From positions 108,889,087 through 108,953,086 of the forward strand of contig NC_080423.1 in assembly GCF_029873635.1 (NCBI RefSeq): 64,000 nucleotides of DNA. The letters are read 5' to 3'. The stretch is from Malania oleifera (Eukaryota; Streptophyta; Magnoliopsida; Santalales; Ximeniaceae). The notes under the pieces were generated by a model, which saw only the letters and a program-made list of their open reading frames with translations, ran no database searches and was not told the origin of the DNA. This document shows, one piece after another, positions 11,414-21,815 of this stretch; positions within the stretch are counted from its first letter, which is position 1; the number at the start of each line of letters is the position of its first letter. Made by a program: the position numbers and the translations under genes.

Positions 11414-11859
11414 AAGCCATTCTCCATCCTTTTCTTTTTTTTTTTTTATTGCAAATTTTCAATAGCCAAAATTTTATTATTTATTGCCAACCCGCAGAAG
11501 ATGCCGACCTTTGAAGGGGTGAAGATGTTCCATTTGAAGGTTCTTGAGATCCTACTTCCAATCGTAGCATGAATATAAATATTTTTCTTGGAGATGATTT
11601 TCCAGATGCTTGTTGCATGGGTTAACAAATCCTTACCAAGTATTTCCTTGCTTGCCATTCAAAATAACCTGCGTGAAAAGTAATACTAGAATTATTTTCT
11701 TGTACATAGAGAACATGAGCTTTAAGAATCATAGGAAAATGAACCAAGATATAAGACAACCACATTATACACATTATTAAGCCCAAAAACTACTATAAAA
11801 ACTCACAACGAATTGTTTAATCTAATACTTTAAGCCTTCAAACCAAACTTAAAACCATA
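11414..11859. repeat. 446-bp tract identical to 33374-33819
   Basis: The two units match base for base here, including a poly-T run of equal length. Left of 11414 the units are unrelated. From 11860 to 12090 about nine differences appear in ~230 bp. A minus-strand open stretch (11446-11658) has a faint likeness to LINE zinc-binding domains (a run like PSKVGIFCGLAINNKILAIE), too weak to call. Confidence 0.85.
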
Positions 11860-12090
11860 AGCTCATCATTTTACCTTACAATAAAACATGTAAGACAGAG
11901 ATGCCCATGACTTGAAGTTCAGACCTTTACACTTATAAACTCTTCAGCCAAAAGAGTTCAAACCCCAATCAAAAGCACAGGATCATCTCTTGCTTCGTTT
12001 GACATACCTTCATCAATCTCTCAACATTTGAACTTCTAAGGATTATTTAGTTCCTCCCTCCTGGTGCACTCCCTTCTTCTTCTTCATTAC

Positions 12091-12272
12091 TGTGAGCGGA
12101 ATTCAATATTTTTGAATTCTTATTATTATGTACATCCCAATCTTACATTATATAATACAATCAATTATTCTAAATAAGGAAATAACCCCCCTACAAAATA
12201 ATGTATGATCTTCTACATTTACCCACTTTCCTAATTTACTCATTATTCACAAAGATACTTGGGGTTTTAACA
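12091..12272 (-). repeat. 3' LTR of Copia copy A
   Basis: Starts TGTGAGCGG and ends TTTTAACA on the plus strand. It is directly followed by the polypurine-tract complement. Confidence 0.9.
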
Positions 12273-12279
12273 CTCCCCC

Positions 12280-12566
12280 TCAAGTTGGATCATAGATATT
12301 AATCATCTCTAATTTGCTAATGAGAACATCAAAGTTCTCTCGTGCCAACCCTTTAGTAAAGATATCTGCAGTTTGTTCCTTGGTAGGTACATAAATCATC
12401 CAGATAGTTCCTTCTTCAACTTCCATACCCAAGAAGTACCGCATTTGTCTCAAGTCTTTAACTTCAAATTCTATAACTAGAACTTTCTTCAATCTTTCCA
12501 TTTCTACTGTATCATTCCCAGTTAAGATTATATCATCAACATACACAATTAGGATTGTTCTCTTAC
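12280..12566 (-). pseudogene. Copia reverse-transcriptase/RNase H remnant (copy A)
   Basis: Reads the catalytic YVDDIILTG block of Copia reverse transcriptase and, near the LTR, the RNase H end (PTKEQTADIFTKGLA). It belongs to the Copia copy A fossil and has lost much of the domain compared with copy B. Confidence 0.85.
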
Positions 12567-13881
12567 TGTAGGAACCCGAACCCAGAAAATAAAAGAAAAA
12601 GAAAATAAAAGAGAGGAAGAAAGGAAATGGGAGAAAAAGAGGCATTTTCACAAGGCAGAGACAAAACCGTAGACAATTTTCTGAGCTAGGGAAAATTCGT
12701 TGCTGGTTTTGGGTCAAACGAGTAGGTCAACCACGAAACCGTCGACGATTTTGTGGAGACAGGGGAAACCGTCGATGGTTTTCCTCTAGCACTGTTTGCC
12801 TATAAATAGGAACAAACTCATTTTTTGAGAGAAAATCAAAAAGCTCTCTTCTCTCTCCTAGGTTTTCGAAACCTTTTCTTCAAAAAGACTTCCCGAACTC
12901 CGTTTTGGGTCCCGTTTGTCTCTGTCACCCTTGGTATAGCTAAGATACGCATATTCACCAGATTGGGAGTTCTAGGTTTGACCGTTTCGAGTCGCTCGAG
13001 TTCGTTTTTTACGTTAAAAGGTAAGGATTTTTGTTTACATCAATTATTTTAGAAAACTAAACTATTAGAAAGTTAGCTTATGTTTATATGCACGTTATGA
13101 TTGCTTGTTTGCAAAATTCTACCGCGTAAAATGTCAGTTTTTTAGTTTTACAGTTTTGGTAAAAAGTTGGGTTTTGGCATATGATCTCCAAACTTTCCAA
13201 AACTTCTTTATTTATATTAAACTTAATGTAGGAGATGCTTGGAACCCTTGTTTTTTGTTGAAATGATGTTTTTCGAACTATATACTATGTATGGTCTGTT
13301 TTTACCCAAATGAGTGTGGCATATGCTATGGAATGGAATATGTGGAGCTAATTAATGTGTATATGAACTATAGGAACTGAAGTTCCAACTTGTTATAAGA
13401 AAATATGGAAAATAGGTACCGATTAGATACCAACCTTTATATGTGAAAAGGGTAAAACCGAGAGTGTGTGTACCGGTTTATACCACAATTTGAATGAAAG
13501 AAAGAATGTATGAAAGAATGCATAAATGAGATTGTGAAAAATACTGGAATTGCACAGGTTAATGTGTTTTATTGTACATTGTATATATAATATAAGGACC
13601 ACGGCTTGTTGCTATTAGAGCCTTAAAAAGCTCAATGTTATATGGAAGCCTTAAAAAGCTTAAAGCGCAATATCGTTGCAATAATCAGGTACAAGTGCAA
13701 CCACACCTATGTTTTTCAGTGTGGGTATCAAGATAGTTGGTTGGATAGGTGTGGCCACTGGTGGATTAATGGACCAAGTGGATTAGATTTAGTCGGACTA
13801 TAATAACCATAATGACAGATAAGTGCCTGTGTAAGGTAGGGCTTGATCAGGGCTTTATGATCGCACAACCCGTGCCACGGG

Positions 13882-13893
13882 GTAGTAGTAGTA

Positions 13894-13970
<77 letters not shown>
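13882..13970. repeat. Palindromic (AAT)n(ATT)n microsatellite
   Basis: A run of TAG and TAA triplets switches at its centre to ATT triplets, giving a nearly perfect ~80-bp foldback inside the Gypsy LTR. Confidence 0.95.
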
Positions 13971-15037
13971 TTTGTTTCAAACTGGATGGTGTTCTAAATA
14001 TACATATACATGATTTAAAAACTAAAATGGGCAAATTCATAGGTTTGGGTACCGAGCGGAGGGATCGTCCAATGTATGGGCTTGTACCCTACCCTAACCT
14101 TGGGAACACTCGCTTGTAATGATGCCAAATTATCTACTGTATGAATTATGTATTTATCTCCTATATTACATACTTGAGAATGTGTTATCTATGTAACTAC
14201 TTTCAACTGGAATAAAATCGTACAGTCGCACACTGATGTAATATCTTCCACCTTACTGAGAAGTGTCTCACCCCGATCTTACAACCTTTGTTTCAGTTCA
14301 TGCAGGGAACCGGTCTTAGTTTCCTAGAGGGATTTCAGAGCGTAGTTTTGCTACTAGTTTACGTGAGTGTTGTGTATATGTACTGGACTTGGTTCATAAT
14401 GTATTTTTGGGAATGTAATACAATTAAGTTTTAAATACGATCGTATATATGTAAGAAGTTAGTTAGAAACTCCAGCTCATTTATTAGATTTCGTATGAAT
14501 GTTTATGTTTTTCCGCAATGTATGAAAACAAAGATCTATATAATACACCCGTATGTCTCTTGTTTAGGGCGGGTAGTTTATGTATGCTATTAGATAATGT
14601 GCAAACTATGTTTGATCGGTAGCACTTTGGGCCCATATATCGGGTCGGGGTGTTACAGATGGTATTAGAGCCTTAACCAGTCGGAATTGTGATGTGATTT
14701 GCACTGCCTAGTTATGGATATGCTCAGAACTTAGGTTGCTAGGTTCAATAGGTTAGACTATACCAGAGTATAGGATGAGCATAAGACCTTGAGTTTTGCT
14801 CATTATACCCGAAGACAGAAATACATTGATAGAATTTTGTGTTTTTCTAGATCAATTAAGGGTTTAGAAAATCACGGCAATCTATTGACGGTTTTGTTTC
14901 CGAGTAGAGGGGCGTAACTTGAGTTAGAATGAGAATGTTGAGTTATTAGAGTATGTCAGTGCCAAGGATGTTAAATTAGGGAAATAAGTGTATAGTATTT
15001 TAGAATTAGCGGGGATGTAGTCATAGGTATCATTTAC

Positions 15038-15360
15038 ATGCTTTTCAATAAAGCTATTGTATTATTTGATTCAGGGGCAACACATTCCTTTGTCTCCCGA
15101 GGATTCGTTAAACTGTGTGGATTAGAGGTTCAACAATTAGATTGTGAACCGGTAGTGGATACACCCTCAGGGTTAATAGTTGTGTGTAATAAAGTAATAC
15201 GTGACTTTCCAGTAGAAATTTAGGAGAGGGTACTACCAGTCAGTCTTAGTGTGTTTGATATACATGGCTTTGATATCATTCTAGGTATGGATTGACTATT
15301 AGCTAGTTATGCCAGTATCAATTACCACAAGAGAGAAATGGTATTTAGACTTTCGAGGGT
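15038..15360 (+). pseudogene. Gypsy retropepsin remnant
   Basis: Contains the active-site motif DSGATHSF and, further on, an ILGMD motif, the two halves of a retroviral-type aspartic protease. It lies only ~380 bp after the primer-binding site, so most of gag is absent. Broken. Confidence 0.8.
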
Positions 15361-15509
15361 AAATAGGGATTAAGTGATATATAAAATTAAAGGGTTTTTA
15401 AAAATACCCAATTCACCTCTCCTTTTGGGATTACACCTAAATTAACATAGACTTCTTCTTCTAGCTCCCCATTTACAACTGCATTCTTAATGTCAAGTTG
15501 TTGTAGCGG

Positions 15510-16052
15510 CTAGTCTAAGTTGGGTGCCAAGGACAAGAGGACCCGAACTATATTCAAGTTTGCCACCGGTGCAAATGTCTCTGTATAGTCAATATCATAA
15601 GTCTGTGTAAATCCTTTTACAATGAGTCTGACTTTATATTTTTTAATTGTCCCATCAGATTTATATTTCATTTTGAAGATCCATTTACAACCAACTGACT
15701 TCTTCCCACTCGGCAAATTCATTACATCCCAAGTTCCATTTTTCTCCAAGGCCCACATTTCCTCAATGACAACCTCCCTCCATTTAGGTATTTCCAAAGC
15801 TTCCTGAATATTCTTTGGAATTCTCATCCTGTCGAGGTTAGATGCAAAAGCACGATATCCTATAGACAAGATTTTATAAGACATGTATTTAGACCAGGGA
15901 TATTTAGTACATGACCTGGTATATTTTCTAACTGCAATAGGTAAATTGATGTCATCAGGTATAGGATTATCAGAAGAGAGCACATGATTATCTATTATTG
16001 GATTGAGATTAGGTGTGGACTCATGGTTGTTCGGAGCCATCATCGGTTCCAA
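15510..16052 (-). pseudogene. Copia reverse-transcriptase N-terminal part (copy A)
   Basis: Shows the RVT_2 entry motifs of Copia elements: EALEIPKWREVVIEEMWALE, then NGTWDVMNLPSGKK, then CKWIFKMKYKSDGTI and VKGFTQTYDIDYTETFAPVA. It directly abuts the nested Gypsy. Part of a dead element. Confidence 0.9.
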
Positions 16053-16065
16053 CGCTCTTGGTGCC

Positions 16066-17648
16066 TCAAGTATGAGATTCTTCCCGTTCTTTGTATTCAG
16101 CTTTCTTGAGTAAACAAGTATGTCTGTGTTGTTTTGCTTTCCTACATCTCCCCCTGAGGTTAAGTGCTCTTTTGTGTTGACACATCAGGAAGTGATGCAA
16201 TGGGAGGCTCAATGGATGGGTCAGTGAATGAAGCAATGGGAGACTCGTTAAATGGCACAGATTCAGTAGAAACAAAGTCAAAGAACCGATCTTCACTTCA
16301 TTTCTCCCCCTGAAGAGAGGTCTTTGGGAAATATGGAGTGGTTTCAAAGAATGTGACATCAAGGCTAACAAACATCCTTTTTGAGACAGGGTCATAGCAT
16401 TTGTAGCCTTTTTGGGTAGGAGAGTAACCAATGAAGACACATTTAACGGCATGAGGATCCAATTTATCCCAATGATGAGCATGAACATGAACAAAAACAG
16501 TACAGCTAAAGGTTTTCGGCGGAAGACTAGAGGGGAGATGAGAAATAGGAAAATGTTCTTGGAATTTCTGGAGAGGGGTGGCAAAGGAAAGTACTTGACT
16601 CAGCATTCGATTAATGAGATGTGTAGCCATTACGATGGCATTGCCCCAAAAATAGTTTTCCATGTTGGTAGTGAACATCAATGCCTGAGCTAAATCAAGT
16701 ATATGTCTGTTTTTTCGTTCAGCAACCCCATTTTGTTGAGGGGTATCCACACAAGAATTCTGATGAACAATCTAATTTTCTTGAAGATAAGTTCCCAGAA
16801 TATCATTAAAATATTTTGTACCATTATCAGTACATAAAATTTGAATATGAGTCTGGAATTGTGTTCGAATCATGGAATGAAAACTAACAAAAATGGAACG
16901 GACTTTAGTTTTGTCTTTCAACAAGTAAACCTAACAAAGACGAGTATAGTCCTCAATAATAGTAACAAATCATTTCGTATGGGTGCGATTAAGGGATCTT
17001 GAGGGTCCCCACAAATCATTGTGAATCATAGTAAATGGGCGGGATGGTTTGTATATGGATGATGAAAGAAGCACGACGGTGTTTTGCAAGTTCACACACT
17101 TCACATTGAAATTCAGAAGACATTTTATTTGAAAAGATAGATGGAAACAAACGTTTTAAATATTGAAAATTTGGGTGACCCATCCTAAAATGCCATAACA
17201 TAAGTTCACTATCTCTAGAAGTAGATGCACAATCACAAATTGCAGTATTATATTGTTTACTCAAGTTTGCCTTCTCAAAGTAGTAGAGTCCCTCATACGC
17301 CTTAGCAGTGCCAATCATCTTCCTCGATGATAGGTCCTGAAAAACACACTGAGATGAAACAAATTTAGCACAAGAATTGGAGTCTTTTGTTAACTGGCTA
17401 ATGGATAACAAGTTGCAAATTAACTTGGGAACATGTAGGATAGCTTTTAAAGTTACAGAGTCAGATATGGGAATACTTCCTTTACCGACAACTGGTGAGA
17501 GAGAACCATCTGCAATTTTGACTCTCAGATTTCCAACATATGGTGAATAGGATGAAAACAATTGATAACAACCAATCATATGATCAGATGCGCTTGAGTC
17601 AGTTATCCATAGTGATTTGTAACAACATACAGTATTTAAGGCTGACAA
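16066..17648 (-). pseudogene. Copia protease-end, GAG-pre-integrase and integrase region (copy A)
   Basis: Recognisable pieces, from the 5' side: WITDSSASDHMIG (protease-like, 17600 region), LMLWHFRMGHPNFQYLKRLF (GAG-pre-integrase), CEVCELAKHRRASF (zinc-binding end), and DTPQQNGVAERKNRHILDLA (integrase core, near 16700). Broken several times. Confidence 0.9.
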
Positions 17649-17696
17649 ATAATTACCTCGGTGAGCTAAAGAACCAGTGGAAGACTGACTCGATGT

Positions 17697-18610
17697 TTAA
17701 GTTGAGGAAATCATTTTATACAGCTGATCCAACTGCTCAGGGCTGAATGCACTACTTGGAGTGGTATTATTGGTTTTTTTACCTTGTGATTTTTCAGTTG
17801 AACTATCAGTGGTAGCTTGATATCCACGATTTTTTTGATATTGTCTCGGCTTCCAATCTGCAGGCTTTCCATGAATCTCCCAACAGGTATCTTTTGAATG
17901 ACCTAGCTTTCGACAATGTTCGCACCATAATTTACCTTTTTGTGATTGTTGACTAGATCCCGCTGGGCCTTTTGATATAAGGTCTAAGACGTCAGGCCTA
18001 TTAGTATTGGCACTCAGATTTTGGATGGACAGGTTGGGCCCGATACGTTCTCCCTTGGGTCTCAGCATCACTCGTCTCCTACTCTCCTCCCTCCTTACCT
18101 CTACGAATACCTCTTGGGTTGAAGGCAGAGTCGCCAGCCGAGGATTCATCCTCGCACATCATCCAGATCTTGGTTGAGTCCGACCAAGAACTCAAAGACC
18201 CTTTCGTTTTTGAGCCTCCTCTTGTATCTCATGCCTTCGCTAGAGGACTCCCACTCCTCTTCGTTGCTCAGATATACCTCCTGCCAGAGATGGGTCATCT
18301 CCATGAAATACTCTATGACATCTCTATCACCTTGCTTCATCTACCACAACTGAGGTTTGATTTCGAAGATTTGCAAATAACTCTTGACATCAGAGTAGGT
18401 TTCACGAACGGCGTCCCAGACAACCTTCGTGAGGTATATTTTTCCAATTGCCGGCTTCATTGAGTTGACGAGCCAAGCCGTGACCATGGAGTTTTCAGAT
18501 CTCCATGTTTGCAAGGCGACAACATCAGTAGGGTTTGTTTCCTCTGTTCGTCGGTAAGGTAACCCAGTTTCCCTTTGCCTTAAATCACCAACCTTATGGA
18601 TGGAGCCCAT
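17697..18610 (-). pseudogene. Copia gag region (copy A)
   Basis: Shows the gag (UBN2-type) features WRSENSMVTAWLVNSM, EFLVGLNQDLDDVRG and EVFVEVRREESRRRVML, then a CCHC zinc knuckle (CEHCRKLGHSKDTCWEIHGKP). The order and spacing are those of RE1-like elements. Broken. Confidence 0.9.
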
Positions 18611-18793
18611 TCGCGGAAGTTTTTTCCATTCAATTTCTCCACTGAGAGTGGAAAGATTGTATTGTCCAGCCTATTCAAACCCCTAGCGGATGTAGCCTCC
18701 AAATCCCTGTTGGGTTTTCTCGAAGAAGTTGACCCTCTACTGGTGCTGCTGGCCATTGTTAACTAAGGTCGAGAAACTCTAACTCTGATACCA

Positions 18794-18976
18794 TGTGAGC
18801 AGAATTTAATATTTCTTGAATTCTTATTATTTTGTACATCCCAATCTTACATTATAAAATACAATCAACTATTCTAAATGAGGAAATAATCCCCCTATAA
18901 AATAATGTATGATCTTTTACATTTATCCACTTTCCTAATTTACTCATTATTCACAAAGATACTTGAGATTTTAACA
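18794..18976 (-). repeat. 5' LTR of Copia copy A
   Basis: Matches the 12091-12272 LTR. It is preceded on the left by the primer-site complement and followed on the right by the target copy ATTAC. Confidence 0.9.
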
Positions 18977-20699
18977 ATTACTTATATGCAATTCTATTTT
19001 AACACTAAAATTAAGTGACCCTTCTCTACAAGGACTACATCAATTTTTGAGGAGATAATGTTGAGCGCTATTGCAAGTTTTACTCAAGATGTAAAGAAAA
19101 GTATCAACAAGAGTTGCTAGTTTTTCATACTATCTATTTTATTGAAACTTTTTCAAGTTAAAGTCTTATTAATCTTGTAGAAACTGCCATTGAAAGCAGT
19201 ACTTCTATAGAATTATAAAAAGGTATTGCTAATATGTTGACAAAGTCTTAAGAGGGCTTACAACTCATTTAGTTGTTGAAAATAATTTTCCCTTTTAGTT
19301 TTGCATCGCATTCCAAAAAAAAAATTATCTAAATTTTCAGTTTTACGACATTTATTTTAAAAAATTTAATGACAATATAAAAAATTGTAGCACTAATTTG
19401 CTTGCAGATATAATTTTATTTTTAGCCACTTTGATTTTTTATTTTATAAATTTATGAAAAATTTTTGAAAACATTTTTTTATTATTTTCTAAAATTCTTA
19501 TTTCTTACTATGTATTTGGAACAATAAAATTTGGATATTGGACTTTGATTTATTTGGATTGTAACAAAATATAATATAAAATGGTATTAAACTTATATTA
19601 AATTCACATAAATCCAAATTCAAACCTCAAAATCCATGATCTCATGCACCACCTTATATAATTTTTGGGAAAAAAAAATTGTCCTTTTTCTAATTATTTT
19701 GAAAGTTAAAAATAAAAATGAAAAGTTATTTTGCACAACTAAGCAAAGACTTTATTTTTTTTTATCATTTTAATACGAGTCTTGGAAAACTAAAATATGA
19801 GTTAAAATTTTTTTTCTTTGAAACTAAAAATAGAAAATGAACACAAGAAAAACATTCAAGTTCATGAAACCATGGATGTGGCATTCATAAGTAAAGTGCA
19901 TTATTCCCTTAGGAGAATATTGGTCACAAAAAATAAAATAAAAAATGAAACGAAATACATGAAATAGTGATATATGTAAAAAAAAGGTAAATGAATTTGT
20001 ATCATGTATGCTAACTAAAACAACAAATGGTCGAATATAAGTCATGGTAAAATGTACTATATTGTCTACTGTTATATCAATCATAGTAATGAGTTAAGTT
20101 TTGAATCAACATCTTACGCTTCTTTATAATGTTCCAAGCTGCATTGCCAAATCTGATGGACTTGTATAAGACACAATGTAGGCTGCATCAAAGATGTAAA
20201 TGTCATATTTAAATAATTATGGAATTATGGAATGCTATGTATGCCCCTTTATTTCATAGAGATGTAGACTAGCATCACAATAATAGTGTTTCATGCTAAG
20301 AAACTACTTCATAACATTAATGATACATGATTGACGGACGGATCTTGGTTTTGTCTCTCCAACATTATTCCCAATATCGGTCCCAATGATGGTTGTCTTG
20401 AAAATCATTTAGAACCACATTATGGAAAAATGTTTTTCTTAGAAGGAACTAAATTTAAGTGCTCAAATAAAGAAGTGTTGAAAGTCATAAGTATTGTTTG
20501 ATTATATGTAAAAATAAGTTTTGGTTTTAAGTGCTTAAAAAATAAGTAGTGTTTGAATATTTTGTAAGTGACATATTATTATTTTTAATTAAAATTTGTA
20601 ATTAATTTTAATATTTTATAACTAGCAACTTAAGTAATATTTATTTCAATTAATATTTTATAAAAATTTTAAACTTTCTTAATTTTTTATCTGAATTTC

Positions 20700-20835
20700 T
20701 GTAAGGAATTCAAGATGGATTGTTATGACAGTTCACAAGTGCCTGGAGCCCTTCCTAACCAAAATCCAAGAGGGACCAAGCAGGGAATTGCCTGCAAAGG
20801 CCAGCCCCCAGAAAAATTGAACTCAAGACCACTAA
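20700..20835 (-). mobile_element. Possible truncated SINE
   Basis: A GC-richer island in the A-only block. On the minus strand it reads GTGGTCTTGAGTTCAATTTT, resembling a SINE box B, then CTGGGGGCTGGCC. No box A or target duplication is seen. Low confidence. Confidence 0.25.
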
Positions 20836-21347
20836 ATTTTGTAAATGATATTGTTACAATTTAGAAACAATGATAAATTTTTGCAAACGCATAATTACAT
20901 AAACTATTATTTGTAATATTAAAAGTTTGTATATTGTAGTTTAATAAATTATATAACTGAATTTTTACAGATATATACGTGTATTAAATTGTAAGGATTG
21001 TAAATTTTATTAATAATTTTTAAACAATTTATATATATATATATATATAAATATATTATAGTTTAGTTGTTTTTATTTATTTATTTATTATTAAAATAAA
21101 TTAATTTAATAAAATATTTATCTATACAATTTAATATATTAATTTGAAATATTATATAAATATAGTAAGAATTGTAAATTTTATTAATAATTTTAAAATA
21201 ATTTAAATATATTATCGTATAGTCACTTTTATTTATACACTGTTAAGATATAAAAATTAGTTTATTAAAATATTTATCTACAAAATTTAATATATTAATT
21301 TAAATATTATAAAAATATATACATTTATTTTAGTAAATTTTACATGT

Positions 21348-21351
<4 letters not shown>

Positions 21352-21382
<31 letters not shown>
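21352..21382. repeat. (TA)n microsatellite, unit A
   Basis: About 31 bp of TA repeat just before GTTGAATTGCAAGAATTATT. The homologous run in unit B is at 40407-40440. Confidence 0.95.
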
Positions 21383-21386
<4 letters not shown>

Positions 21387-21815
21387 AATTGCAAGAATTA
21401 TTAACTATATCTTAATACCTGTAATACAAATGATATATTTTTAATCTAATTCATAATAAATTATGACCATTAAATTTATAAATTAATGATTTCCACTAAG
21501 CCCGCCTTAGCAGGTTTACAAGTGATATTTTTACATAATAATTTTTAAATTTGGAAACAATGTTCAATTTTTGAAAACATGTAATTCAATAAATTAAAAT
21601 TTATTATATTAAGAATTTGTACATTGCAGTTTAATAAATTTTTGAGCTGGAATTTATAGACATATACACGTATTAATTTGTAAGACTTGTAAATTTTATT
21701 AATAGTTTTAAATAATTTAAATATATTATAGTTTAGTTGCTTTTATTTATATTTTATTAAAATATATAAATTAGTTTAATAAATATTTAAATTATTAAAT
21801 AAACTTCCCCCTCGA

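Larger units (their letters stand above)
12567..15410 (+). mobile_element. Partial Gypsy element inserted in Copia copy A
   Basis: A ~2.09-kb LTR (12567-14657; starts TGTAGGAACCCGAACCC, ends GGGGTGTTACA) has a TATA box at 12801 (TATAAATAGG). It is followed by a primer-binding site TGGTATTAGAGCC (from 14660), close to the initiator-Met consensus. Beyond it is a short internal part with a retropepsin-like stretch (VLFDSGATHSFVS, near 15060). The insert is opposite in orientation to its Copia host. It is broken and incomplete. The protease sequence and long LTR suggest a Tekay/Del-like chromovirus; lineage is tentative. Confidence 0.85.
12091..18976 (-). mobile_element. Broken RE1-like Copia retrotransposon, copy A, with nested Gypsy
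   Basis: LTRs lie at 12091-12272 and 18794-18976 (TG...CA, ~183 bp) with ATTAC duplicated at 12086-12090 and 18977-18981. A tRNA-Met type primer site (complement of CTCTGATACCA) adjoins the 5' LTR, and a G-rich polypurine tract (complement of CTCCCCCTCAAG) adjoins the 3' LTR. Going inward from the right are gag, then GAG-pre-integrase/integrase, then reverse transcriptase, the normal Copia order. The element is clearly dead, with many breaks. The two LTRs differ at roughly 12 of 180 positions by eye, so the insertion is old, probably millions of years. Confidence 0.92.
18982..21815. other. AT-rich spacer between Copia A and CNL-A
   Basis: No gene is seen. 18982-20368 matches unit B (38953-40350) closely. 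20370-21300 is present only in unit A, and its ends fall in AT-rich (TATA)n-like sequence. 21300-21780 again matches unit B. It holds (TA)n runs at 21030-21049 and 21352-21382. Confidence 0.7.

Noticed and set aside
11446-11658. Perfectly conserved 70-codon frame in both units
   Set aside because: Its conservation is explained by the identical 446-bp DNA tract, which extends well beyond the frame. Similarity to a LINE zinc-binding domain is too weak.
12825-13052. 75-codon plus-strand frame in the Gypsy LTR
   Set aside because: It lies downstream of the LTR TATA box inside the LTR leader and has no recognisable domain.
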